Origin: CAYVBJ01 sp964517005
GTDB lineage: Bacteria; Bacteroidota; Rhodothermia; Balneolales; Balneolaceae
Assembly: GCA_964517005.1 (NCBI GenBank)
Contig: CAZFAJ010000012.1
Location: forward strand, 1 to 51,480
Length of the DNA stretch: 51,480 nucleotides
Reading direction: 5' to 3'
Shown: in pieces, positions 8,024 through 17,246 of the stretch
How positions within the stretch are numbered: the first letter of the stretch is position 1
Layout: the number at the start of each line of letters is the position of its first letter
The notes under the pieces: generated by a model
The model's input: the letters and a program-made list of their open reading frames with translations, nothing else
What the model was told of the DNA's origin: nothing
Database searches by the model: none
Program-made: the position numbers and the translations under genes

Positions 8024-8947
8024 TCAATCAGCTGCAATCGTATACTGAATTGAGTCAGAAATAAACAGCTTATCGTTTTTAACAGACAGGTCAATTCTGC
8101 CGAGTCGAATGCCACTGTGGCCGGCCTGGGTAATCGCCGTTTGTCCTCCGTCAGGAGTTTGTACAAGCACAGGATGATCCAGAAATGTATGGGTGTGTCC
8201 ACCGATAATAAGGTCTATCCCGCTAACTCTGGAAGCCAGTTTTTTATCATCAATACGGCTGTCATCATAGTGATAACCCAGGTGGCTGAGGCAAACGACA
8301 TAATCACACCGGTGAGTTTTTTTCAAGCTGCTGACCATACCTTCTGCCCAGATTAGCGGGTTGCGGTACTGTACATTGCCGGTCAGCTTTTTCTCCACAA
8401 TGCCATCCAGACGGATTCCAAGCCCAAAAATTCCGATCCGGAACCCTGCACGTTCTTTCACCATAAATTTTTGAACATAGGGATCGAACGGCGTTTTTCG
8501 AACGGCGTAGTTGGCATTCAAAAATGGAAAAGAGGCCTGTTTGGCAGCCTCCGCAAATCCATCCGGGCCGTTGTCAAACTCATGGTTGCCGATTACCCCG
8601 GCATCATACTTCATTTTGCTCATCAGTTTGAAGTCAACGCTTCCGCCATACACATTGAACCATGTTGTTCCCTGGAATACATCCCCTGCATCCAGAAGGA
8701 GAGTGTTTGGCTGAATACGCCGAATTTTTTTTACCAGGGTTGCCCGGCGCGCGATTCCGCCGAGTCCTGCATGACGAATCGCATGATCAGGAAACGGATC
8801 AATACGGGCATGTGTGTCGTTCGTATGAAGAATCGTGATTACCGGAGGCGTCGCAATATTTTTTTTTGAAAAGAGAGGCTGGAGCAGGAAGGGTGATCCC
8901 GCTGAAATCCAAAACGTCTTCTTTAAAAAATCTTTTCTGCTGATCAT
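8024..8947 (-). CDS. 5'-nucleotidase catalytic (metallophosphatase) domain as a separate exported protein
   Basis: This 307-residue protein is the metal-dependent half of a UshA-like 5'-nucleotidase. It starts with a Tat-like or lipid-free signal region (MISRKDFLKKTFWISAGS) and has the motifs ILHTNDTHARID, LLLDAGDVFQGT, GVIGNHEFDNG, CLSHLGYHYDD and LIIGGHTHTFLDHP. These supply the two-metal ligands and the catalytic Asp-His pair. It ends without the C-terminal substrate-binding domain normally fused in UshA (about 550 residues). That domain is encoded by the gene just upstream, whose stop overlaps this start by 4 bases (ATGA), so the two products are translationally coupled and probably act together in the periplasm. 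Confidence 0.93.
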   Translation of the reverse strand: MISRKDFLKKTFWISAGSPFLLQPLFSKKNIATPPVITILHTNDTHARIDPFPDHAIRHAGLGGIARRATLVKKIRRIQPNTLLLDAGDVFQGTTWFNVYGGSVDFKLMSKMKYDAGVIGNHEFDNGPDGFAEAAKQASFPFLNANYAVRKTPFDPYVQKFMVKERAGFRIGIFGLGIRLDGIVEKKLTGNVQYRNPLIWAEGMVSSLKKTHRCDYVVCLSHLGYHYDDSRIDDKKLASRVSGIDLIIGGHTHTFLDHPVLVQTPDGGQTAITQAGHSGIRLGRIDLSVKNDKLFISDSIQYTIAAD

Positions 8948-9693
8948 TCCCGGATTCTTGCATCCAAAACAGGTTCAAGTTCGTACTGATTTTTAAAATA
9001 CTCAATAAATGAATCCCTGATCAGAAGATCAAGATCAACCCGGTCATCATACTCCCACAATGTGTTAAACGGACCATTGCCGTCTGCAAGATAATTGCTG
9101 GTTGCCACAAGGTAATTTTTTCCCGGATCAACCACTTCTGAATTGACCAGCACTCCCCGTGCGGTCCCCTCTGTGATATTCATTCTCACACCGCTCACAG
9201 GTGCTCCACCCAGAGAGGCAACGGTTTCCATTAACTGGTTTACCTTTTCACCGGTTAGTGTGACAATTACGAGGTGATTATTATAGGGCATCAGCTCATA
9301 AATATTGCCAAGGGTAACTTCTCCTTCATTGAGGTAAAGATTAAAAGAATCTTCGTTGATGATTCCAAGGTGGACAAATGTGCGAAGCTCTCTTGCGGCT
9401 CTGAATCGCAAAATATCTGCCATTAAATTACCGAGTGTGCTCTCCGGTTTGCCAAAATTCAAATCAGCTTTCAGTGTGGTCAGCGGTTCTCCCATCACCA
9501 CCATGAGAGTATCACGGTATTGATTGATCAATGATAAAGAAGATGAGTCGGGCTCAAGATTCTGATGGCTGATTTCCAGTGATTCAGCTGTTGCACTGTT
9601 ATTGAGTTCATCAGATACTGATGTTTGATTGGTTCCGGTACAACCCGAAAAGAGAACAGCAGCAATAAGAATCCATCCGAACAGAGTCTTCAT
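8944..9693 (-). CDS. 5'-nucleotidase C-terminal-domain lipoprotein
   Basis: This 249-residue protein begins with a lipoprotein signal peptide (MKTLFGWILIAAVLFSGCTG, lipobox FSGC). It then contains the substrate-recognition domain of 5'-nucleotidases: TLGNLMADILRFRAARE, NEGEVTLGNIYELMPYNNHL, LTGEKVNQLMET, and YLVATSNYLADGNGPF near the end. In UshA this domain supplies the base-stacking residues and closes over the active site. Here it is a separate lipid-anchored protein encoded immediately before the catalytic half, with an ATGA overlap. The split arrangement is known in some Bacteroidota. It likely helps salvage nucleotides from outside the cytoplasm. Confidence 0.92.
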   Translation of the reverse strand: MKTLFGWILIAAVLFSGCTGTNQTSVSDELNNSATAESLEISHQNLEPDSSSLSLINQYRDTLMVVMGEPLTTLKADLNFGKPESTLGNLMADILRFRAARELRTFVHLGIINEDSFNLYLNEGEVTLGNIYELMPYNNHLVIVTLTGEKVNQLMETVASLGGAPVSGVRMNITEGTARGVLVNSEVVDPGKNYLVATSNYLADGNGPFNTLWEYDDRVDLDLLIRDSFIEYFKNQYELEPVLDARIRE

Positions 9694-9704
9694 TTGATCA
9701 ACTT

Positions 9705-10439
9705 CTACTGTTTGAACATATTCATCATTAAATCGGTAAGGCCGATCATTTCGGCATTGGAGGGTATTTCAAGAATATTTTTGTTAAAATAGGACGTAGA
9801 CACATTTGATACAGACGCCCGTCCTTTTACTTCTCCGTCTTTTTTAAATTCAATAAGCATGGGAAAACTGTTGTTGTTCATGACGAGCTCGACAGGTACA
9901 TCTTCTCCAAATAACCCGGTTCCCGAAGAGTGCCATACTTCATTTAACAGGCCCCAGTTAATTTTAATCTCTTCCGTAAGCCACACAGAAACCGTTTCAC
10001 CTTCATCACCACTCAAAACATACTCCTCTGAATCGTAGCCGGATAGCTTTTTCTGATTGCCAGTTGCCTGAATCCTGTTTTCCCAATCAAAATTTTGCCC
10101 GGAATTATTATTTTTCGACATGCCCAGCATAGTTATCAATCCATCGATATCAGATTTTTTCACCTTCAGGGCTGTATTCTCTTCCGACATAAATACAAAA
10201 TCACTCAAATCACTTCGGATAAGAAGTCCGTTCGTATCCAGTCCTCTCATCACATTCAATTCATTGTCCGATTTTATAAACAATCTTTGCCCGGATGCAG
10301 TGAGTTCAAAACGACTCTGCTCCATCGGTTTATCCAAATCAACCAGCGTGAAGGATATCACTCCTTCAAACTGCGCCAGCAGCTGAGAGGGCAGCGTGAG
10401 TAAAAAAATCAGGATCAGAATGGTGCTTATTTTTTTCAT
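9705..10439 (-). CDS. Exported DUF4412-like protein
   Basis: This protein of about 244 residues has a signal peptide (MKKISTILILIFLLTLPSQL, then LLAQ). The body has the beta-rich pattern of DUF4412 proteins: FEGVISFTLVDLD near the mature start, ASGQRLFIKSD, then a segment about an electrophoretic-like probe of a dipeptide with VSVWLTEEIKINWG. DUF4412 proteins are secreted or periplasmic and of unknown function. An ATG at 10469 would add ten residues (MYHIQQNCLP) before the signal peptide; 10439 is preferred because it gives a normal signal sequence. It lies between mnmA and the 5'-nucleotidase pair with gaps of 58 and 11 bases and may be co-transcribed. A second protein of this type is at 44906-45841. 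Confidence 0.8.
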   Translation of the reverse strand: MKKISTILILIFLLTLPSQLLAQFEGVISFTLVDLDKPMEQSRFELTASGQRLFIKSDNELNVMRGLDTNGLLIRSDLSDFVFMSEENTALKVKKSDIDGLITMLGMSKNNNSGQNFDWENRIQATGNQKKLSGYDSEEYVLSGDEGETVSVWLTEEIKINWGLLNEVWHSSGTGLFGEDVPVELVMNNNSFPMLIEFKKDGEVKGRASVSNVSTSYFNKNILEIPSNAEMIGLTDLMMNMFKQ

Positions 10440-10497
10440 GGGTAAACAATTTTGTTGGATATGATACACTTTTAAACGCGAAAGAATAGATTAAGTT

Positions 10498-11634
10498 TCA
10501 GGCTCCGGCTTCCTGCAGTTCATCCAGCTCTACGTTTACTTTGTGGATCCATCCGCCTGCTACAACATCATCGCCGTCATAACAGACAACTGCCTGCCCG
10601 GGCGTTATGGCATCGCGGCCGGCAGGAAAATGGACTTCAACCAGGTCTTCGCCCAGCTGACGAATTACGCCTTTAGCGCCGGGATCATTGTATCGTATCT
10701 TGCCCGTTATTTCCATTTCGCCATCCGGAATTTTATCAAACTTGATAAGATTCACCTCTTTTGCATGGCAGGTGGTACTGATCAGCTCATCTTTGGTTCC
10801 AATGGTGATATCGTTGGTTTCCGCATTGATATCCGTAACATATACAGGATATCCCATCGGCAGGTCAAGCCCTCTTCTCTGGCCGATTGTGTAGTAGGGG
10901 AATCCTTTATGCTTGCCAACGATATTTCCATCCTTGTCGATGAAGTTTCCGCCTTTCACGCGGTCTTCAAGGCCATCCACTTTATCGTTTAAAAACCGGT
11001 GGTAATTGTTATCGGGAATAAAACAGATTTCGTAAGAATCCGGCTTATTTGCCACATTTAAAAGCCCGTAATCTTCGGCAAACTGACGTATTTCAGTTTT
11101 GCGGTATTTGCCCAATGGAAAAATTGTCCGGGCAAGATGCTCCTGGCGAACGCCCCAGAGTGCATACGACTGATCTTTTTTGTGGTCTAGGCCTTTTGAA
11201 ATCACGTAACGCCCATTTTCATTTCGAACGTTGGCATAATGGCCGGTTGCAATAAAGTCGCAGCCCAGGTTATCAGCCCTTCGCAGGAGCGCAGCCCATT
11301 TGATATGCGTATTGCAGAGAACACAGGGGTTTGGAGTCCGGCCATGAGTATAATCTTCTATAAACCTGTCGATTACCCAGTCGCCAAACTCATCGCGAAT
11401 GTCAACAATAAAATGCTTGAAGCCATGATTCACGGCAATATGGCGGGCGTCGTTCATGGATTCTACGGTACAACAGCCGGTTTCTTTTCCCGCATCTCCC
11501 CCGCTCCGGTGATAATCCCATGTTTTCATGGTGATCCCGATTACATCATATCCTTCATTTTTAAGCATAACGGCTGCAACCGAAGAATCAACTCCTCCGC
11601 TCATAGCAACCAGCACGCGTCCTTTTGTACTCAT
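10498..11634 (-). CDS. mnmA: tRNA-specific 2-thiouridylase MnmA
   Basis: This 378-residue enzyme activates C2 of wobble U34 in Lys, Glu and Gln tRNAs with ATP and inserts sulfur. It has the PP-loop SGGVDSSVAAVML near residues 14-26. The first catalytic cysteine is in RTPNPCVLCN and the second in SYEICFIPD, the pair that forms the disulfide and persulfide intermediates. IGQRRGL and the C-terminal beta-barrel (GQAVVCYDGDDVVAGGWI) are also standard. Length is normal. It is the first gene of a minus-strand run that continues into exported hydrolases, although a functional link is not obvious. Confidence 0.97.
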   Translation of the reverse strand: MSTKGRVLVAMSGGVDSSVAAVMLKNEGYDVIGITMKTWDYHRSGGDAGKETGCCTVESMNDARHIAVNHGFKHFIVDIRDEFGDWVIDRFIEDYTHGRTPNPCVLCNTHIKWAALLRRADNLGCDFIATGHYANVRNENGRYVISKGLDHKKDQSYALWGVRQEHLARTIFPLGKYRKTEIRQFAEDYGLLNVANKPDSYEICFIPDNNYHRFLNDKVDGLEDRVKGGNFIDKDGNIVGKHKGFPYYTIGQRRGLDLPMGYPVYVTDINAETNDITIGTKDELISTTCHAKEVNLIKFDKIPDGEMEITGKIRYNDPGAKGVIRQLGEDLVEVHFPAGRDAITPGQAVVCYDGDDVVAGGWIHKVNVELDELQEAGA

Positions 11635-11827
11635 TTTATCTGTTTTGTTAACGGTAGATTAAGATAAGGGATTTCCAATGTATTTATGAGAAAATTTGTA
11701 ACGTGAGAAGTGCCAATAAATTCTGCAGTAAATTTATTGAAATTACTGAGATATTTCTTATCTGATTATTTAAATCAATTCCGAGGTCTAAAGGATAAAT
11801 TTATTTATAATTACGTAAATAAAATGT

Positions 11828-11872
11828 AAAAAAACTCGCAGTCCGATCGAATTCGAAACCGCAAGTTTTTTT
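11828..11872 (-). terminator. Rho-independent terminator after the TonB receptor gene
   Basis: Read on the minus strand, AAAAACT-t-GCGGT pairs with ACTGC-g-AGTTTTT across a loop of about 15 bases, with one G-U pair and one mismatch, and ends in a run of seven T. It lies 32 bases beyond the stop of the receptor gene at 11904, the expected place. Confidence 0.7.
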
Positions 11873-11903
11873 AAAAATCTAAACAGTTACTGTGCAAATT
11901 CTC

Positions 11904-14900
11904 CTAAAAAATATACCTTAAGCCAAATTGAAGCTGCCATCTTGATGCCAGGCTAAAATCATCAACAAAGGTAGATGTCTGGCTCGTATCAAAATTAAAA
12001 ACAGGCTCAAGTGTTTCCTGATTTACGGTAACTCCAACGGGTTGTGTATTTAGCGGCAGTTCGCGCACCCCCCAGTCAGAGTTGATCAGATTACCAAGAT
12101 TCAAAATATCCATTGTGAGCTGAATCCGGTTCATATTGTTCAGTGTGAAATCCTGCATGACGCGCAGGTCCCACTGGCTGAACCAGGGACTTAAAATACT
12201 GTTTCTTTCAGCAAACTCGCCACGCCTTTCTCTCAGGTCACTGTCTTGCTCAATAAAAGCATTGAAAGCTGCCCTCTGTTCTTCGGCGTTCGCTCCACTG
12301 AAATTATAAGTTTCGAGTTCGGCAACTGTTGGTATGTAAATCAAATCATTTAGCGGAGATCCATCCAGATTGGCATCACCTGAGTAAGTGTAACTGAATC
12401 TGCCGCCTTGTGCATATTCAAAAAACAAAGAGAAAGCTGTTCTCCACCGGTTATTTTCCCCATATAGAAATGCTTTATTAGCTGTGCCAACAACCCTGTG
12501 TCTGTTACCGAAAATTGATGAGGCAAGTGGTGGAGTATTTGAATTTCCAAGAACCGGGTTTCCTTCAAAAATATCACTTGAAATTTCCCGTCTGTTCGAA
12601 TTCACGTCTTTAGCCTGTAAAAAGTTATAGGCAAGAGATCCGAATAAATTATTATTCCAGGATTTTTCAATTTCAGTGCTAAAATTAAAGCTGTAGCCTT
12701 TGCCGGTATTTGTAAACACAAAAGCATTTTGACCCGGTGCGCCAAATGGATTTAACGCTTTATCGTCATTTGTGAAAACAGCCCGGTTATCAGCACTCTG
12801 AAGTGTGCCGGTGGGGGGCTGTAAGCCAAAATTCCGAACCAGCATGGCATTGATATCATTTGTATAGATGATGTCACTCGAAACCAGCCATCCGTTTCCA
12901 AATGATTTATCGGCACCAAGATTAGATCTCCAAACCTGGGGAAATTTAAAGTCGGGATCTGTGACATTGAAAAAGAAAAAATCGGTATTGGCTACCTGGT
13001 TACCAATCCATACGAATGGAAGACGGCCTGAGAAAAGTCCTGACCCCCCGCGAAGTTGCAGCGACTGATTTCCAAACACATCGAGGTTAAATCCCACTCT
13101 TGGTGAAAAAAGCGGTGTCTGATCCGGCAGCTGTCTGGAATCCAGCTGTACCGGGTTTCCATTCTCATCGAAAAAAGTAAGATCGGGTGCAAAAGTTCCG
13201 CCATCTGATAAAAGGCCTCCTTTACGCTCAATATTTTCTCTCACTTTCTCTTCTGTATTGAAGTAGAGCGGGATATCAACACGGAGACCATATGTTAATA
13301 TAAGTTTTTCACTTACATTCCATTCATCCTGTCCATAAAATGCGAGCTGACCAACATTCGTTTCTGCCAATGCCCAGCTATTGTTGGCATTGTTTGTCTC
13401 CGCTGTATTCCGGGCAAAATCTACGATCGGATCAAATTGTCCTGAATTTACAAAATCCAGAAAAGCCTGGGTACTGCTGAATCCCGGGCCGAATGTTCCG
13501 CCAATGTTGTCAAAAGAATCAAAAACCCCCAAATTAAACGAATTGTCAAATTTAAATAGTTCAAATGAGCTACCGACGGTAATTGTGTGATTGTTTGCAA
13601 AAATGCTAAAATCATTGGTTAGCTGGATAACCTGCTGATCCAGGCGGTTATTAATCGAAAACGGTTCATGCCCTGCCACGATGTAACGAATACCATTTTC
13701 ATTAATATTTATGACTGGAAAAGGTTCGCTAAACGGATCACGATTATCTGAGAAGTTTGTATAACCAACCTGCAGTTTGTTTGAATACCTGTTTCCAAAA
13801 ATGGAGCGCAATTCAATAATGCCGGAATGAATTTCATTGTTTATCCGGTATCCCGAATTAAAAAACTGAAGAGTGGTTGCATCAGGACCGCGTCGGCCGA
13901 TGGCATCCGGGTTAGCCGGTAATTGCCGGTAGGCATCCAGAAAATTATAGGTTGCTGCTACGGAGTGATTGTTGTTGACATTCCAATCCAGTTTTAAAAT
14001 ACCTTTGCTGTTATTTGTATCATGCGAAAATCCTTCAAATCCACCTGTTTCATAGCCATAGCGATCAAATAAGATATTGCTGACCGCCTGGAGGTCGGCA
14101 AGTCTGACCCTCGATACATTTTCCCCTGTTCTGCCGGGTGCATTTGCTAAAAAGTCGGATCCAAGATCATCCCGTCTTTCAAGTTCAAAATTGGCAAAGA
14201 AGAATAATTTATTTTTGATGATAGGCCCCCCAAGGCTTAGACCTGCTTGTTTTTGTGAGAGGTCCGGAACAAAAATACTTTCGCCAGAAACTCTGGACCC
14301 GGTCAGATCCTGATTACGAAAAAATCCAAACACAGTTCCCGAATAGGTATTAGTTCCGCTTTTTGTCACTGCGTTTACTGATGCACCCGTAAAACCGGCT
14401 TGTGTTACATCATAGGGAGCCAGAGAAACCTGAATCTGATCGATAGCATCCAAAGAAATTGGCTGCGCATTTGTCTGTCCGCCTGCTGTAGCCGCATCAA
14501 GCCCAAAGGGATTGTTAAATATAGATCCGTCAAGAGAAAAATTGTTAAACTGATCGTTTCTGCCTCCAAATGAGTTTCCATCGGCTGCCGGATTTAAGCG
14601 ATAGATATCGGCTGCGGAGCGGGTGATGGTGGGCATTTCCTGAATCTGGCGGGAACCGATGTTTGTTGAAGCTCCTGTTCGTCCCTTATTTATCTTATCG
14701 GTACCTGAAGTAACTACAATTTCGCTAAATTCAGCAATATTTTCACGAAGAACAAAGTCCAGATCAACTGCTTCTCCTAAAGAGAGAAACACATCCGTGA
14801 TTGTCACACTTTCAAATCCAACGAATGTTGCCGTAACTTCATAAGGCCCGCCGATTCTAAGGTTGGGAAGTGTGTATCTGCCGTTGCTTCTTGTTGATGT

Positions 14901-15083
14901 TCCGTACGTTGATCCGGAAGGCAAATGTTTCGCGACAATATTGGTACCGGGAAGTGTTTCATCTGCCTCGGAAAGAACGACTCCTTTTATGGATCCTGTT
15001 GTAACTCCCTGTCCATTTACAGTTAAATTTAATAGTGTAACCCATAATGATGTAATTATGAGAAAAAATAGCATTTTTTTCAT
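11904..15083 (-). CDS. Oar-like TonB-dependent outer-membrane receptor
   Basis: This 1059-residue protein has a signal peptide (MKKMLFFLIITSLWVTLLNL), then a carboxypeptidase-regulatory-like beta-sandwich (SIKGVVLSEADETLPGTNIV, about residues 32-115). A plug domain follows, with IVVTSGTDKINKGRTG, VNAVTKSGTNTYSGTVFGFF and the repeated RNQD region. About 750 residues of beta-barrel end in an aromatic C-terminal strand (WQLQFGLRYIF). This layout matches Oar-type TonB receptors, which import large ligands or affect surface adhesion in Bacteroidota and myxobacteria. No TonB box is obvious and no SusD partner lies nearby, so the ligand is unknown. The gene stands alone, with its own terminator downstream and a 214-base gap upstream. 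Confidence 0.93.
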   Translation of the reverse strand: MKKMLFFLIITSLWVTLLNLTVNGQGVTTGSIKGVVLSEADETLPGTNIVAKHLPSGSTYGTSTRSNGRYTLPNLRIGGPYEVTATFVGFESVTITDVFLSLGEAVDLDFVLRENIAEFSEIVVTSGTDKINKGRTGASTNIGSRQIQEMPTITRSAADIYRLNPAADGNSFGGRNDQFNNFSLDGSIFNNPFGLDAATAGGQTNAQPISLDAIDQIQVSLAPYDVTQAGFTGASVNAVTKSGTNTYSGTVFGFFRNQDLTGSRVSGESIFVPDLSQKQAGLSLGGPIIKNKLFFFANFELERRDDLGSDFLANAPGRTGENVSRVRLADLQAVSNILFDRYGYETGGFEGFSHDTNNSKGILKLDWNVNNNHSVAATYNFLDAYRQLPANPDAIGRRGPDATTLQFFNSGYRINNEIHSGIIELRSIFGNRYSNKLQVGYTNFSDNRDPFSEPFPVININENGIRYIVAGHEPFSINNRLDQQVIQLTNDFSIFANNHTITVGSSFELFKFDNSFNLGVFDSFDNIGGTFGPGFSSTQAFLDFVNSGQFDPIVDFARNTAETNNANNSWALAETNVGQLAFYGQDEWNVSEKLILTYGLRVDIPLYFNTEEKVRENIERKGGLLSDGGTFAPDLTFFDENGNPVQLDSRQLPDQTPLFSPRVGFNLDVFGNQSLQLRGGSGLFSGRLPFVWIGNQVANTDFFFFNVTDPDFKFPQVWRSNLGADKSFGNGWLVSSDIIYTNDINAMLVRNFGLQPPTGTLQSADNRAVFTNDDKALNPFGAPGQNAFVFTNTGKGYSFNFSTEIEKSWNNNLFGSLAYNFLQAKDVNSNRREISSDIFEGNPVLGNSNTPPLASSIFGNRHRVVGTANKAFLYGENNRWRTAFSLFFEYAQGGRFSYTYSGDANLDGSPLNDLIYIPTVAELETYNFSGANAEEQRAAFNAFIEQDSDLRERRGEFAERNSILSPWFSQWDLRVMQDFTLNNMNRIQLTMDILNLGNLINSDWGVRELPLNTQPVGVTVNQETLEPVFNFDTSQTSTFVDDFSLASRWQLQFGLRYIF

Positions 15084-15297
15084 GAATTGGCCCCAACGTT
15101 GGTTATATTTTTGCGTAAATTTAAGAATAAATTTCTATTAAATTTTAATAAATTTTATTCTTGAAAAAACCAAAGCGAACTTATTCTGTTGCAGTATTAT
15201 AACAAGCTTATTAGTACTTAATGGCAGAGGTTTATTTACCAGGTTTTGAAAGGATTCGTGTGGTCCAATATTTTAATGGAGAACTAAAACTCGTATA

Positions 15298-15795
15298 TTA
15301 CATATACAGATATGGTTTCCACTCTTCGTGAACACCGCCGGCCAGGTCTCTGAAAAACGTGATGTGAACAGGCCGGAACGGTTTTCTTCTTAATTTCATC
15401 TCTGCTTCTTCGGGAGTGCGGTTGCCCTTCTTCACATTACAGCGATTGCAGGCTGTAGCGAGATTCTCCCAGCTATCACGGCCGCCTCTGCTGCGGGGCA
15501 GGATATGGTCGAGCGTAAGGTCTGATTTAATACCGCAGTACTGGCAACTGTGATTATCGCGCCTCATAATATTTCTGCGGGATAGTACAATTCGTTTATA
15601 GGGTATACGGATATACTTACGCAACCGTATCACCGATGGATATGCATAGGATCTTCTTACAGTCCGCAATTTCTTTTGCGGGTCATCGTGAAGCAGGTCT
15701 GCTTTTTCAAGAAAAATCAATTTGATTGATCGTTCTATTGAGCAAACACTAAGGGGCTGATAATCTTGGTTTAATACAAGTACACCGAAATTCAT
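15298..15795 (-). CDS. HNH endonuclease
   Basis: This 165-residue protein has a C-terminal HNH (McrA-like) domain: CQYCG and CNRCN provide four zinc-binding Cys, and LTLDHILPRSRGG carries the catalytic His and metal site. The N-terminal ~85 residues (VLVLNQDYQPLSVCSIERSI) match the widespread housekeeping HNH family in Bacteroidota and Cyanobacteria rather than restriction or homing enzymes. The biological role of this conserved family is not established. It stands alone, 126 bases after the PiT-like gene on the same strand. It is not inside another gene and shows no sign of mobility. Confidence 0.9.
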   Translation of the reverse strand: MNFGVLVLNQDYQPLSVCSIERSIKLIFLEKADLLHDDPQKKLRTVRRSYAYPSVIRLRKYIRIPYKRIVLSRRNIMRRDNHSCQYCGIKSDLTLDHILPRSRGGRDSWENLATACNRCNVKKGNRTPEEAEMKLRRKPFRPVHITFFRDLAGGVHEEWKPYLYM

Positions 15796-15921
15796 AGATG
15801 TATTATTTATTTCTTATATCGCTGTTTTAACAGAGATCCGTCAAACACGGTTCCTGAAACTCTTACAGCATTTATAAAGATATATAACGACCTCTAATGA
15901 TGTTTCTTTTTTTTTAAAATA

Positions 15922-17058
15922 TCAAGGCCATAAAAATGACATCAGCTCTTCATAAATTACAGGATTGATTGCAACAGCCAATATAATCGAAACAACAAGC
16001 CCGATTGTAGCATAACCGGCATCTTTGACAATCAGTTTAAATGAGTGTTTCAGCGGTTTTCCGTTTCCGTATTTATCCGTAATACTCATTCCTAATTCAC
16101 GACCGGCAAGCAACCCGATAAAAACCCAGGTTGTACTGATTGGAACAACACTTATCACTTTGAAATAGTAGAGAACGATAGCGTACACAAAGTCAATAAC
16201 AGTTGCAGATCTTACATCTGTCACAAATGATTTTTCAGTGACAATCTGTTGTATTTTATCCCCCTTCAGATAAAAGAGTATACCAAGGCCGCAAAATATA
16301 AAACCGGTAAAAACTAAAAACTCAGAAAAGGCAAGTGACCGGGGAAGGTAAACGGCTATATTTGCAGCATCCTGCATGATCCAAACAGCCCATAAACTGC
16401 CGCTTACAAGCCACTGTACCGGAGTCCAGAATATAGAGGGCTTTCCGGAGAACAGTTTTTTGAGGAGTTTGCTAAGTCCTATCCAGACTATAATGGCGAC
16501 CGTAAAAGCAATAAAATATCCGCTAAGGCTCTTAACCAAAACACTTGTTATTCCTTCAAGATTAGCAGAAAAGGCACTGAGCAATAAAAAAGTAGTGGAT
16601 ACCGGCATTCTGAGCCTTGTAAGAATGAGCAGAAAAAGCGGCGCGGCAACCTGCAAAAAAGAAAAGGTCTCAGGAGCATTTTCAAATCCTTTTGCCGTCA
16701 GGCGCTGGTGGGTTACATCGCCGTCAAATGTAATCCAGCTATAGGTTACTGTTGCTACAAATATACCACCGATAAATATCCACAATATCCACCATTTTTT
16801 ATCTGCATTTGATGCCAGGAATGTACCGATTGTCTGGATACTGTCGTTCGCAATTGCCGAGTAGGCGGCAAAGAAAAAACCAGTCCACATTGCAATGTGC
16901 GGAGTTTCATAGGTGGCGCCGGCAATAAAAAAAAAGACTCCGATCAGAATCAAAAAGCGTCTCTCTTCACGAATTAAGTCAATAAAACCGGTGGGTATTA
17001 GTGATTGCAGATAACTGCTGTTGTCATTATGATCTAACTTTTTATTCTGTTTGTTCAT
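15922..17058 (-). CDS. Phosphate-permease-like (PiT family) integral membrane protein
   Basis: This 378-residue, highly hydrophobic protein has about ten membrane segments. It has the internal duplication of the PiT family: AIANDSIQTIGTFLAS (near residue 88) and IMQDAANIAVYLPRS (near 230) replace the usual two GANDVANA signatures. PVSTTFLLLSAF and PISTTWVFIGLLAGRE are the matching P(x)STT elements of each half. PiT proteins move phosphate with H+ or Na+. The signature motifs are altered at the first Gly and at the Val-Ala positions, so the transported ion may be different (sulfate or another oxyanion, for example). It is transcribed away from glutamate dehydrogenase across a 188-base gap. Confidence 0.8.
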   Translation of the reverse strand: MNKQNKKLDHNDNSSYLQSLIPTGFIDLIREERRFLILIGVFFFIAGATYETPHIAMWTGFFFAAYSAIANDSIQTIGTFLASNADKKWWILWIFIGGIFVATVTYSWITFDGDVTHQRLTAKGFENAPETFSFLQVAAPLFLLILTRLRMPVSTTFLLLSAFSANLEGITSVLVKSLSGYFIAFTVAIIVWIGLSKLLKKLFSGKPSIFWTPVQWLVSGSLWAVWIMQDAANIAVYLPRSLAFSEFLVFTGFIFCGLGILFYLKGDKIQQIVTEKSFVTDVRSATVIDFVYAIVLYYFKVISVVPISTTWVFIGLLAGRELGMSITDKYGNGKPLKHSFKLIVKDAGYATIGLVVSIILAVAINPVIYEELMSFLWP

Positions 17059-17246
17059 GGTAATTCGTTAAATACGCTGATCACTTTTACTTGTAGGGCA
17101 AATGATAAAAAACTCATGTTAACTGAGTATTATGTTAGATTGCAGATTTATAAAAAATAAGTTTCTCAAATCACAGAAAAGACGTTATTTTTGTATCTGG
17201 TTAAAATAATTAAAAGCGCTTCCAAAAAAATCTAAAAATATTATCA

